DNA of 15,153 nt, taken from contig URVP01000021.1 of NCBI GenBank assembly GCA_900551345.1, positions 1-15,153 on the forward strand, written 5' to 3'. The first letter of the stretch is position 1. Every line of letters starts with the position of its first letter. Below, piece by piece: positions 5,382 through 13,188 of the stretch. The stretch comes from an uncultured Eubacteriales bacterium (GTDB lineage: Bacteria > Bacillota > Clostridia > Monoglobales > UMGS1388). The translations under genes were made by a program, and so were the position numbers. Below the pieces are notes generated by a model that made no database searches, had not been told where the DNA came from, and saw only the letters and a program-made list of their open reading frames with translations.

Positions 5382-7001
5382 GTGAAAAGAATTATCTGTT
5401 GTTTTGTGCTTTTATGTCTTGTGTTTTCTTCTTTTGCTGTATCAGCAGATACTGATGAGACACAATCGAATCAGGAAAGAGCAGTAAATTATCTTGTTGA
5501 AACCGGGATAATAAAAGGCACGGAAAACGGTTTGGAAATCGACCACACAATAACCCGTGCGGAGGCTGTTACAATGACAGCGAGATTATTGGGAATCTCT
5601 GACGGTATGTATGATCCGGAGCAGTATCCTTTTGCTGATGCTTCGTCCCACTGGGCGGCAGGACATATTTATGCTTTTTATGAAAAAGGTTTTGTTAACG
5701 GAACGGAGGACGGCCTTTTCGAGCCTGACCGCATCGTTACCGGACGGGAGTTTGTAAAAATTCTTCTTGCAGCTTCGGGCAGTAAGGGAATTACCATTGA
5801 AAATGCTTTTGATAAGGCAGAGGAAAATAATCTGCTTACGGATAATGATTTGAAGACGGCAGTGTCAGAGGACAGACCTCTTACAAGAGGCGAGACGGCG
5901 GGTATTTGCTATAACTATATTAACAAACCCTCTGTGGAGCAAGAAAATTTTTCGGATGATTTAAACAGTTTTATGCCCAAGGATGAAAACTATATGTTTT
6001 CTCCTTTTTCTGTAAGAATGGCGCTTGCACTTCTTGCCAACGGAGCGGAGGGTGAAACTCTTGAAGAAATCTTAAGTGCCGCACGGATTGAAGATTTAAG
6101 CGAATTTAATAAACAATCTGCCCAGACTATTGAAAAATATCTTGGGTCAGAGCAGATAAATATAAATGTAGCAAATTCCCTGTGGGTTAACAGCGACAGC
6201 GCGGTTTCTTCTTTCAGTGAAGATTATAAAGACATTGTAAAAGAGTATTACAGAGCTGATTGTGATACAGTGAATAACGCTGATGCAGTGCATCGTGTTA
6301 ACGATTGGGTAAGCGAAGCAACAAACGACAAGATAACTTCACTGATCAGCGATTCTAATTTTGAAACCATGCTTGTAAATGCCATATACTTTAAAGCAGA
6401 GTGGCTTGATACATTCAGCCAAAACGATACATATATAGAAGATTTTACTTCTGCGGACGGCAGTAAAGAGCAGATAGATTTTATGCATAAAACAGGATAT
6501 ATGTCCTATGCGGTTACTGATGGGGTACAGGTTTTAAAACTGCCCTATAAAAGCAGTAAAGATGTATCAATGAGTATGTATCTGCTTATGAGTGATAATG
6601 AGATAGCAAGTCCTGTATCCGTTGTAAATTCTGCTTCTTTGAATACTACATACATTGATTTAAGCCTTCCGAAGTTTGAAACAGAGTTTTCTAAATCTCT
6701 CAATGACATATTAAAAGGGCTTGGAATTGTAAGGGCTTTCACACCGAAAGCACAGCTAAAACCAATGTACGGAAATGACGGAATGTGTGTTCAGGACTCA
6801 ATTCATAAATCCTATATCAAAGTAGACGAAGAGGGTACCGAGGCAGCTGCGGTGACAGCTATTATGGTTGACACAGCAGGATTTTATGAAAAGCCTGAAC
6901 CCATAATTATTAAGTTTAATAAGCCTTTTACATATGTTATAAAAGATGAAACAAGCGGAGACATATTGTTTATGGGCAGATACGCATATGCAGATCAGTA
7001 A
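5382..7001 (+). CDS. SLH-anchored secreted serpin (serine protease inhibitor)
   Basis: A 539-residue fusion. Residues 1-22 form a signal peptide (VSA|D). Residues about 29-180 are three SLH repeats (ITRAEAVTM; FADASSHWAAGHIYAFYEKGFVNG shown only as SHWAAGHIY; PLTRGETAGICYNYI) for wall binding. Residues about 188-535 are a serpin: FSPFSVRMALALLANGAEGE, NSLWVN, MLVNAIYFKAEWLDTF and the closing strand FNKPFTYVI with FMGRY. The reactive-centre loop has an intact inhibitory hinge, EEGTEAAAVTAIMV (483-496), with small residues as needed for insertion; counting from the hinge puts P1-P1' near Ala-Gly, but the loop is about five residues longer than in alpha-1-antitrypsin, so this is tentative. I chose GTG 5382, nine bases after GAGGGGG (5366-5372); TTG 5364 and ATG 5373 are alternatives that overlap that site. 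Co-transcribed with the next gene, 27 bases on. Confidence 0.9.
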   Translation: MKRIICCFVLLCLVFSSFAVSADTDETQSNQERAVNYLVETGIIKGTENGLEIDHTITRAEAVTMTARLLGISDGMYDPEQYPFADASSHWAAGHIYAFYEKGFVNGTEDGLFEPDRIVTGREFVKILLAASGSKGITIENAFDKAEENNLLTDNDLKTAVSEDRPLTRGETAGICYNYINKPSVEQENFSDDLNSFMPKDENYMFSPFSVRMALALLANGAEGETLEEILSAARIEDLSEFNKQSAQTIEKYLGSEQININVANSLWVNSDSAVSSFSEDYKDIVKEYYRADCDTVNNADAVHRVNDWVSEATNDKITSLISDSNFETMLVNAIYFKAEWLDTFSQNDTYIEDFTSADGSKEQIDFMHKTGYMSYAVTDGVQVLKLPYKSSKDVSMSMYLLMSDNEIASPVSVVNSASLNTTYIDLSLPKFETEFSKSLNDILKGLGIVRAFTPKAQLKPMYGNDGMCVQDSIHKSYIKVDEEGTEAAAVTAIMVDTAGFYEKPEPIIIKFNKPFTYVIKDETSGDILFMGRYAYADQ

Positions 7002-7028
7002 TATATATACAGAAAGGAAGAAATAATT

Positions 7029-9095
7029 ATGAAAAAGATTATCGCAATGCTTTTATGCTTATCTCTTTTGCTTAGCTGCGGCGCGGCAATGGCAGAGGGA
7101 CAGACCAATTCTCCCGAAATGGAGAAGGCGCTTGTGTCGGTAAAGACAAAGGTGGATATTCCCGCTGACTTTACACAGTTTGACAGCTCAAGTTATACAA
7201 ACAACACAAAGGTTACATATAGTTTTACCTGGAGCAGAGAGGACTCCTCCGCTTCAATTGACATACGATGTGATGCCCAGGGAAGAATAGAAAGCTATCG
7301 CTACTATGCAGATGATATGTATGAAAAATCCGAAAGTAACAGGCTTTCTTTAATCGACCGTGAAGAGGTTATTAAACAGTCAGACAGCTTTATGCAAAAA
7401 CTTCTCCCTGAAGCATTTGCAAATGAAAATGATTTGTTTGTGTGCGATAAGGAAAACATATGGGCAAATGCATCTTCAAACGGAACGGTTTACAGCATAC
7501 CATATAAACGCATGAAGGATAATTGCTATGTGGAAAATAATACAGCTTCGGTAAATCTTACGGCTTCCGGTGAAAAGATAACTGTTACATCTGTTTCATC
7601 TCAGTTTGATTACGATACCAAATTTGCTGAGGAAACTGCACTTAAAGATTTTGATTACTACAGTGCATATAAAAGTCAATTCCCTGCTGAGATGGTTTAT
7701 GTAAAGGTTTATAATGAAGACGATGTTTCCACAAAGCTGGTGTACCGCTTCAAAGATTCAACCGCAGGTTATATTTCAGCTGCAACCGGTGAAGTAGTGG
7801 AAAAAGATGCAGAAGACATGATAGGAATATTTGAAGAAAATACGGCTGCTGATTCTGAAGCTTCCAAAGGTGAAGGAGGAGGACTCACTCCGGAAGAAAT
7901 TGCTGAGCTGAACAAAGTTGCAGATCTTAAAACTGTTGATGAAATTGAAAAGACTGTTCGCGGCATTTCTGTGCTTAAAATGGATAGCGATGCAAAACTT
8001 TTGTCAAGCAGTGTAACAAAATACGACGATGAATATACAATGCATTTAACTTTTGGCAAGGATGAAGAAGAGGGTTCTGCGTTAAGCGTATCTGCTGATG
8101 CAAAGACCGGAAAAATAAAAAGCATCTATAATTACGGTGACGGTATCTTTGCTGATGAAGAAGCAACAGACGCTCAAAAACAAAAAGCTGACGAAGCGAT
8201 GGATAAATTCGTTTCGGAATATGCAGCTGATGATTATGCAAAATGCAAGGCGTCAGAGTCAGAATCCCATAAAATGACGGCAAGCAAGAGTTACGAGCGT
8301 GTGGAGAATTCCGTGCCGGTAATAGGGGAATCCATCAGCATCAGCTATGATATGAAAAATGACAAGTTGTCATATTATTCAAACTATATCGACGAAAGTC
8401 TCACCTTTGAAAGCACTGAAGGTGCGCTTTCCGCTGAAGATGCATATAAAAAGCTTACAGAGTATGCACCCATAAATCTTGTGTATGCTAAGAGCGGCGG
8501 AGTTTATGTTCTTTGCTATTCGGCAAATGAAAATGAATATATCCAAATTGATGCAAAAACAGGCGAAAAATACCAGCCGTACGCAAGCGAACAGCCCAAA
8601 GCTGACTACACAGATATACAGGGTCACTGGAGTGAGCAGGCTGTTAAAAAACTTGGAGAAGTCGGAATTGCACTTCCGGGAGATACATTCAATCCTGACA
8701 GCAATATCACTCAAGAGGACCTTTTGAGATTGTTTGCAGCGGGTTGTATAAATAGATCATATATAAGCTGTTCCACAGATGATTTATATAATAGACTTTT
8801 TAGTGAAGGAATTATAACCAAAGACGAAAGAAATGAAACAGCTGCAGTTACGAGAGAGGACGCATTCGTATTTATGATTCGCTTTGCAAATCTTGAAAGA
8901 GTAGCTAAACTTTCTAAAATATTCACTCTCGATTTTGAAGACAGCAGTCTTGTGTCCGCTGATAAGGTAGGCTATGCGGCAATTCTTTACGGTATGGGTG
9001 TAATCGGAGGAGATAATTCGGGAGTAAGACCTCAGGATAATATTACACGAGCTGAGGCAGCCTCCATGCTGTATAACTATCTTTGCATTAATTAA
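7029..9095 (+). CDS. Secreted protein with two YcdB/YcdC-type domains and C-terminal SLH repeats
   Basis: A 688-residue exported protein. Residues 1-22 are a signal peptide (AMA|E); a cysteine at 17 after LLS resembles a lipobox only weakly. Residues about 29-265 and 293-515 look like two copies of a YcdB/YcdC-type (PF16244-like) unit: each has a helix, a strand pair with alternating charged residues and a D-x-x-[GT]-[GK]-x-I-x-S turn (CDAQGRIESYRYY; ADAKTGKIKSIYNY), and each ends in an AATGEVV / DAKTGEKY turn. An acidic, glycine-rich linker joins them (about 270-287). Residues 525-688 are SLH repeats: YTDIQGHWSEQAVKKL, AAVTREDAFVFMIRF and YGMGVIGGDN with NITRAEAASMLYNYL. The start has GGAAG at 7016-7020. 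It is second in the serpin operon and ends before a strong terminator. Role unknown; its relatives sit on the envelope of endospore-formers. Confidence 0.8.
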   Translation: MKKIIAMLLCLSLLLSCGAAMAEGQTNSPEMEKALVSVKTKVDIPADFTQFDSSSYTNNTKVTYSFTWSREDSSASIDIRCDAQGRIESYRYYADDMYEKSESNRLSLIDREEVIKQSDSFMQKLLPEAFANENDLFVCDKENIWANASSNGTVYSIPYKRMKDNCYVENNTASVNLTASGEKITVTSVSSQFDYDTKFAEETALKDFDYYSAYKSQFPAEMVYVKVYNEDDVSTKLVYRFKDSTAGYISAATGEVVEKDAEDMIGIFEENTAADSEASKGEGGGLTPEEIAELNKVADLKTVDEIEKTVRGISVLKMDSDAKLLSSSVTKYDDEYTMHLTFGKDEEEGSALSVSADAKTGKIKSIYNYGDGIFADEEATDAQKQKADEAMDKFVSEYAADDYAKCKASESESHKMTASKSYERVENSVPVIGESISISYDMKNDKLSYYSNYIDESLTFESTEGALSAEDAYKKLTEYAPINLVYAKSGGVYVLCYSANENEYIQIDAKTGEKYQPYASEQPKADYTDIQGHWSEQAVKKLGEVGIALPGDTFNPDSNITQEDLLRLFAAGCINRSYISCSTDDLYNRLFSEGIITKDERNETAAVTREDAFVFMIRFANLERVAKLSKIFTLDFEDSSLVSADKVGYAAILYGMGVIGGDNSGVRPQDNITRAEAASMLYNYLCIN

Positions 9096-9143
9096 AAAAT
9101 AAGATTACATGTATGTGCCTATCCGTATGCACACGCCTCAAAT

Positions 9144-9180
9144 AAGAAAAAAGCAGGGCTTTTGCCTTGCTTTTTTCTTT
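9144..9180 (+). terminator. Intrinsic terminator of the serpin operon (also works in reverse)
   Basis: A 16-pair stem, left arm 9144-9159 and right arm 9164-9179 with a TTTT loop, GC core GCAGGGC/GCCTTGC and A/T-rich flanks that provide a T-tract on either strand. One G-U pair. It overlaps the -35 box of the next promoter. Confidence 0.9.
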
Positions 9181-9195
9181 TGGTATTGGTATAAT
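9167..9195 (+). promoter_or_regulatory. Extended -10 promoter of the nucleoside operon
   Basis: TTGCTT (9167-9172), 17 bases, then TATAAT (9190-9195) preceded by TG at 9187-9188, a perfect extended -10. The -35 box lies in the right arm of the upstream terminator. It lies 68 bases before the first start codon. Confidence 0.7.
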
Positions 9196-9263
9196 TAAAA
9201 TGCATATAAATGGCATAATAATATTTATTGCTATGCTTTTAGAACCATTTGGGGGAAATAAAA

Positions 9264-10268
9264 ATGGTATTTAAAAACGCACAATTATATAATGTTTCAG
9301 AACTTGATGAAACCGAAAACGGTTTTGAAATGCTCCGTATTCCCCGTGAATATGAAGAAAAACTGTCCGAAAAGGGAAGGCAGAAAAACAGGTTTTCCAG
9401 CGGCTGTGAAATACGCTTTGTATGTCTTGATGACAGAGGGGTAAAAGTAAAACTGCACACCTGCGATACCGAGTTTGCCTTTGTATATGTGTATTACGGC
9501 TGTATCGGAGCCGGCTGGCAGGAGTGCCGTAAAATAATCACCGATGACCCGGATTGTACCATTACTGTTACTTCGCCGCCTCATCCTGAGATTTACGGTG
9601 AAATAAGCAAAGATAGTGGATTTACTTTTTCGCCACGAGTGGTGAGGCTTATACTGCCCAACACCCGATGTATAATCTCCGATGTTTATGGAAAGTGCCG
9701 GCCGCCTGAGAAAGAGGAAGTGCCCGGCATAAGGTATCTTGCATATGGTTCATCAATCACTCACGGAAGCCTGAGTCTGATCCAGATGAACAGCTATGCG
9801 TCACGCACGGCTGAAAATCTTAAAGCGGACCTTATCAATCTTGGTTTTGCGGGAAGTGCCTGCTTGGAAAAAGAGATGGCTGATTATATTGCAGGGAGAG
9901 GAGATTGGGATTTTGCAACCCTTGAAATGGGGGTTAATGTTATCGGCATGCCTTTTGATGAGTTTAAGAACAGGGTTGAGTATCTTATAAAAACCGTATC
10001 AGATACCGGCAAAAAGGTATTTTGTATTGATTTGTTTTATCTGTATGCAGAACCCAACTCTCAGAAAGAAAGCTTTATAAAAGGTTATCGAAGTATAGTA
10101 AAAGAGACTGTTGAAAAGCATAACTGTGATAATTTAATTTATCTAAACGGTGAAAAATTGCTATCCATAGGTTCGGCAGGATTAAGCGGTGACTTGACTC
10201 ACCCGAATATTAGAGGCTGTGAATGCATAGCGGAAAATCTCACTGATGAAATCAGAAAATATTTATAA
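9264..10268 (+). CDS. SGNH/GDSL-type hydrolase, cytosolic
   Basis: A 334-residue predicted esterase/acylhydrolase without signal peptide. The N-terminal half (about 1-145) is a beta-rich domain of the kind found before SsfX3-like/GDSL_3 hydrolases. The SGNH domain follows: block I YGSSITHG with nucleophile Ser164, block II glycine in NLGFAGSA (about 197), block III MGVN with Asn225, and block V DLTHPN with Asp310 and His313. I chose ATG 9264 because GGGGGAA (9251-9257) lies just before it; a TTG at 9249 would overlap that site. It is the first gene of a six-gene run, 20 bases before a D-2-hydroxyacid dehydrogenase. Substrate unknown: an acyl ester of a sugar or nucleoside would fit the neighbours, but this is inference. 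Confidence 0.82.
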   Translation: MVFKNAQLYNVSELDETENGFEMLRIPREYEEKLSEKGRQKNRFSSGCEIRFVCLDDRGVKVKLHTCDTEFAFVYVYYGCIGAGWQECRKIITDDPDCTITVTSPPHPEIYGEISKDSGFTFSPRVVRLILPNTRCIISDVYGKCRPPEKEEVPGIRYLAYGSSITHGSLSLIQMNSYASRTAENLKADLINLGFAGSACLEKEMADYIAGRGDWDFATLEMGVNVIGMPFDEFKNRVEYLIKTVSDTGKKVFCIDLFYLYAEPNSQKESFIKGYRSIVKETVEKHNCDNLIYLNGEKLLSIGSAGLSGDLTHPNIRGCECIAENLTDEIRKYL

Positions 10269-10288
10269 CGGAAAGAGGAATAAAAATT

Positions 10289-11272
10289 ATGAGAATTTTT
10301 ATATATGCTGCAAGAGATTTTGACGAGCTGGGATATGCTAAGGAAGCAAGCAGTAAGTACGGTATTGATTTTGATTACACCTCCGAATACCCTACTTTGG
10401 AAAATGCACATCTTGCAAAAGGCTGTGACGCAATATCATTTACTCCGTGCGATATGGGAAAGGAAATGATAGAGGCATTTTGCAAGGTGGGGGTAAGATA
10501 CCTGCTGGCACGCTCTATAGGCTTTGAACATATTGATATGGAAACGGCGAAAAAGTGCGGTATGCGTGTTTGCTCCACTTATTATAACCCTAACGGTGTT
10601 GCTAACTATGCCATTATGCTCATGCTTATGTGCACGAGAAATATAACGCATATTTTAAAGCGTGCGGAGGTGCAGGACTATTCTTTAAAAGGCAAACTGG
10701 GACGAGATATATCATCTTGTAAAATCGGCGTTATAGGTACGGGAAAAATCGGTTCTACGGTAATTAAGCATCTGAGCGGATTTGGCTGTGAGATTTATGC
10801 AAATGATGAATATGAAAATGAAGAGGTAAAAAAATATGCAGCCTATGTACCGCTTAAAAAGCTTATAAGCGAGTGTGACATTATAACCCTCCATGCACCG
10901 GCTACTGACGAAACATATCATATGATTGATAAAAAGGCTATAGCCGATATGAAAAAAGATGTAATTATTGTAAACACGGCACGAGGTACGCTGATAGATA
11001 CAGACGCTCTTATTGAGGGCTTGGAAAGCGGAAAGGTTGCATATGCCGCTCTTGATGTAATGGAGGACGAAAACGGACTTTACTATTATAATCGTATGGG
11101 CGATGTTATAAACAACAGGCAGATGGCTTATCTGCGTTCATTCCCCAATGTGATTATGTCACCCCATACTGCTTTTTACACAGATAACAATGTGCATGAA
11201 ATGATAGCACACAATTTTGAGGGTCTTTACAGTTTTGAAACGGAAGGCAGCTATAAAAACGAGATATTATAA
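10289..11272 (+). CDS. NAD-dependent D-2-hydroxyacid dehydrogenase (D-lactate dehydrogenase/VanH-like)
   Basis: A 327-residue cytosolic oxidoreductase that would interconvert a 2-oxoacid and its D-2-hydroxyacid using NAD(H). The Rossmann motif GVIGTGKIG (147-155) is complete. Catalytic residues are in place: Arg232 in NTARGTLID, Glu259 or Glu261 in LDVMEDENG, and His293 in SPHTAF. The N-terminal domain has the VanH/D-LDH-like LLARSIGFEHIDMETA (72-87) and the NPNGVANYAIMLML stretch. Overall it most resembles D-lactate dehydrogenases rather than glycerate or phosphoglycerate dehydrogenases, but a VanH-like D-Lac role is not implied, since no VanA ligase or VanX is nearby. It starts at ATG 10289 after GAAAGAGGA and is followed 18 bases later by uridine phosphorylase, so it is transcribed with the nucleoside genes. 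Confidence 0.87.
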   Translation: MRIFIYAARDFDELGYAKEASSKYGIDFDYTSEYPTLENAHLAKGCDAISFTPCDMGKEMIEAFCKVGVRYLLARSIGFEHIDMETAKKCGMRVCSTYYNPNGVANYAIMLMLMCTRNITHILKRAEVQDYSLKGKLGRDISSCKIGVIGTGKIGSTVIKHLSGFGCEIYANDEYENEEVKKYAAYVPLKKLISECDIITLHAPATDETYHMIDKKAIADMKKDVIIVNTARGTLIDTDALIEGLESGKVAYAALDVMEDENGLYYYNRMGDVINNRQMAYLRSFPNVIMSPHTAFYTDNNVHEMIAHNFEGLYSFETEGSYKNEIL

Positions 11273-11290
11273 AATCGGAGGGATTAGATT

Positions 11291-12067
11291 ATGTCTCTTG
11301 TGTACAGCGATAATAAAGAATATCATATAGGGCTGAAAAAGGGCGATGCGGGCAGATATGTTATCCTGCCCGGCGACCCGGGACGGTGTGAAAAGATAGC
11401 GAGCCGGTTTGAAAGTCCTGTATTTATAGGCTCAAACAGGGAGTATACCACTTATACCGGAACCTTATGCGGAGAAAAGGTAAGCGTTGTATCAACCGGA
11501 ATAGGGGGACCCTCTGCGGCAATTGCTCTTGAAGAACTTGTGCATATCGGAGCGGATACCTTTATTCGTGTGGGAACATCGGGCGGTATGCAGCCTGAGG
11601 TTGAAGCGGGACATCTTGTTATTGCAAGCGGTGCAATACGCCTGGACGGAACGGGCAGAGAGTATGCTCCCATAGAATACCCTGCCGTTGCGGATTTTGC
11701 GGTAACTAACGCTTTGTATGAGGCTGCACGGTCTTTGGGTATGACAACACATTTGGGCGTTGTGCAGTGCAAGGATTCTTTCTACGGACAGCACAGCCCG
11801 GAAACCATGCCCGTATCACAAAAGCTTAAAGAGGACTGGGACGCATGGATAAAATGCGGTGCGCTTACCAGTGAAATGGAATCGGCAACTTTATTTATAG
11901 TTGGCGCAGTAAGGCGTGTAAGAGTCGGTTCTGTGCTTGCCGTGATAGGAAATCAGACCAGGCGTGAAATGGGACTGCCCGAAACATTGTGTCACGATAC
12001 CGATTATGCCGTTGATACAGCGGTAGAAGCAATTAAGATTTTGATAAATCAGGACAAAATGCGGTGA
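11291..12067 (+). CDS. udp: Uridine phosphorylase
   Basis: A 258-residue nucleoside phosphorylase of the NP-I family that splits uridine (and often deoxyuridine) with phosphate into uracil and (deoxy)ribose-1-phosphate. Seen in order: phosphate-binding GDPGR (28-32), STGIGGPS (68-75), FIRVGTSGGMQ (91-101; Arg93 contacts phosphate), the uridine-phosphorylase-type insert KDSFYGQHSP (161-170; Gln167 at the uracil site) and EMESATLF (195-202), whose Met and Glu bind the ribose. The Firmicute-type GQHSPE replaces the GQERY of the E. coli enzyme. Starts at ATG 11291 after CGGAGGG. The stop is 4 bases from deoC, so the two are tightly coupled. Confidence is high for the family and good for uridine over purine nucleosides. 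Confidence 0.92.
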   Translation: MSLVYSDNKEYHIGLKKGDAGRYVILPGDPGRCEKIASRFESPVFIGSNREYTTYTGTLCGEKVSVVSTGIGGPSAAIALEELVHIGADTFIRVGTSGGMQPEVEAGHLVIASGAIRLDGTGREYAPIEYPAVADFAVTNALYEAARSLGMTTHLGVVQCKDSFYGQHSPETMPVSQKLKEDWDAWIKCGALTSEMESATLFIVGAVRRVRVGSVLAVIGNQTRREMGLPETLCHDTDYAVDTAVEAIKILINQDKMR

Positions 12068-12071
12068 TTGT

Positions 12072-12734
12072 ATGGATATAAAAGAAATTTTAAAGAGAGT
12101 GGACCATACCTGTTTGTCAGTTGATGCGGTATGGAAGGATATAAAAAATCTTATTGATGACGGTATAAAGTACAATACTGCGTCTGTTTGTATTCCCCCA
12201 AGCTTTGTAAAAAAAGCGTCTGAGTATGCAAAAGGAAGAATGAACATCTGTACGGTTCTTGGCTTTCCCAACGGGTATGAGACTACTGCTGTAAAGTGTT
12301 TTGAGACTGAGGACGCAATAAAAAACGGTGCGGACGAAATTGACATGGTCATCAATGTGGGTATGCTTAAGGACGGGGAGTATGAAATGCTCCGGGATGA
12401 AATTAAAAGCATAAAAAATATATGCGGTGATAAAGTTTTGAAAGTCATAATTGAAGCATGCCTTTTGACTGATGAAGAAAAAATAAAAATGTGTGAAATC
12501 GTTTCCGCTTCGGGAGCGGATTACATAAAAACATCAACCGGATTTTCAAAGGGCGGCGCTACATTTGATGATGTGGAGCTTTTTGCCCGGCATATCAGAC
12601 CGCCGGTTAAAATTAAAGCCGCAGGCGGCATTTCATCTATTGAGAATGCTGAAAAGTTTATACAGCTGGGAGCGTCAAGACTGGGGACAAGCCGTATAGT
12701 AAAAATTGCAAAAAAATTACCGAAGGAGATATGA
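12072..12734 (+). CDS. deoC: Deoxyribose-phosphate aldolase
   Basis: DeoC cleaves 2-deoxyribose-5-phosphate into glyceraldehyde-3-phosphate and acetaldehyde, the last step of deoxynucleoside breakdown. The 220-residue TIM-barrel protein is full length. Key residues: RVDHTCL at the start, Asp91 in EIDMVINVG, Lys124 in KVIIEACLLT, the Schiff-base Lys153 in YIKTSTGFS, and Lys182 in VKIKAAGGIS. It begins at ATG 12072, five bases after the udp stop, with GGTGATT as a modest ribosome binding site, and shares ATGA (12731-12734) with cdd, so udp-deoC-cdd are translationally coupled. Its substrate would come from deoxyribose-1-phosphate made by Udp after a phosphopentomutase step, whose gene is not in this window. 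Confidence 0.96.
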   Translation: MDIKEILKRVDHTCLSVDAVWKDIKNLIDDGIKYNTASVCIPPSFVKKASEYAKGRMNICTVLGFPNGYETTAVKCFETEDAIKNGADEIDMVINVGMLKDGEYEMLRDEIKSIKNICGDKVLKVIIEACLLTDEEKIKMCEIVSASGADYIKTSTGFSKGGATFDDVELFARHIRPPVKIKAAGGISSIENAEKFIQLGASRLGTSRIVKIAKKLPKEI

Positions 12735-13138
12735 ATTATATGACGGACGAGAAACTGGTATCTCTTGCAACGGAGGCAATGGACAAGGCATATACGCCAT
12801 ATTCGGATTTTAAGGTAGGAGCGGCGCTCCTATGTAAAAACGGTAAGATATATACAGGATGTAATATTGAAAACGCTTCGTTTTCTCCAACGGTTTGTGC
12901 TGAGCGAACGGCATTTTTTAAAGCTGTAAGCGATGGAGAAAAGGATTTTATAAAAATAGCCGTAGTGGGCGGAAAACAGGGGAAAATCTCGGATTTTTGC
13001 ACACCCTGCGGTGTTTGCCGCCAAGTTATGAGCGAGTTTTGCGATGAAGATTTTGAAGTAATTTTATATAACGGAAAAGATATAAGCAATAAAACGCTGT
13101 CTCAGCTTTTGCCTTTTGGGTTTAGATTGAAAAAATGA
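12731..13138 (+). CDS. cdd: Cytidine deaminase
   Basis: A 135-residue homotetrameric-type zinc enzyme that deaminates cytidine and deoxycytidine to uridine and deoxyuridine, feeding the uridine phosphorylase upstream. Substrate-binding NIENAS (45-50) and both zinc motifs are intact: CAERTA (Cys56, proton-shuttle Glu58) and PCGVCRQ (Cys93, Cys96). The start is ambiguous: ATG 12731 overlaps the deoC stop and lies only 2 bases after AAGGAG (12723-12728), while ATG 12740 lies 11 bases after it. Translational coupling favours the first, and I keep it; the alternative shortens the protein by three residues. It is followed 50 bases later by the PfkB kinase gene. Confidence 0.95.
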   Translation: MNYMTDEKLVSLATEAMDKAYTPYSDFKVGAALLCKNGKIYTGCNIENASFSPTVCAERTAFFKAVSDGEKDFIKIAVVGGKQGKISDFCTPCGVCRQVMSEFCDEDFEVILYNGKDISNKTLSQLLPFGFRLKK

Positions 13139-13188
13139 TGCAAAAGTTTATTACCGCTTAATTAATATAGTAACAGAGGTCGATTATT

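Noticed and set aside
7029..7082. Lipoprotein signal (cysteine 17) in the YcdB/SLH protein
   Set aside because: The position before the Ser is Leu rather than a small residue, and an AMA|E type I site follows; SLH anchoring makes a lipid anchor unnecessary.
7975..8283. Minus-strand open frames inside the YcdB/SLH gene
   Set aside because: They lie within a long, well-supported coding region and have odd composition (rich in His, Leu, Arg), typical of shadow frames.
10289..11272. VanH of a vancomycin-resistance cluster
   Set aside because: The protein resembles the VanH/D-lactate dehydrogenase family, but no VanA/B ligase, VanX or VanRS genes are present; the neighbours are nucleoside enzymes.
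11891..12448. A 185-codon open frame on the minus strand across udp and deoC
   Set aside because: It is fully antisense to two well-identified enzymes, has no recognisable domain and no clear ribosome binding site; it is a by-product of codon use.
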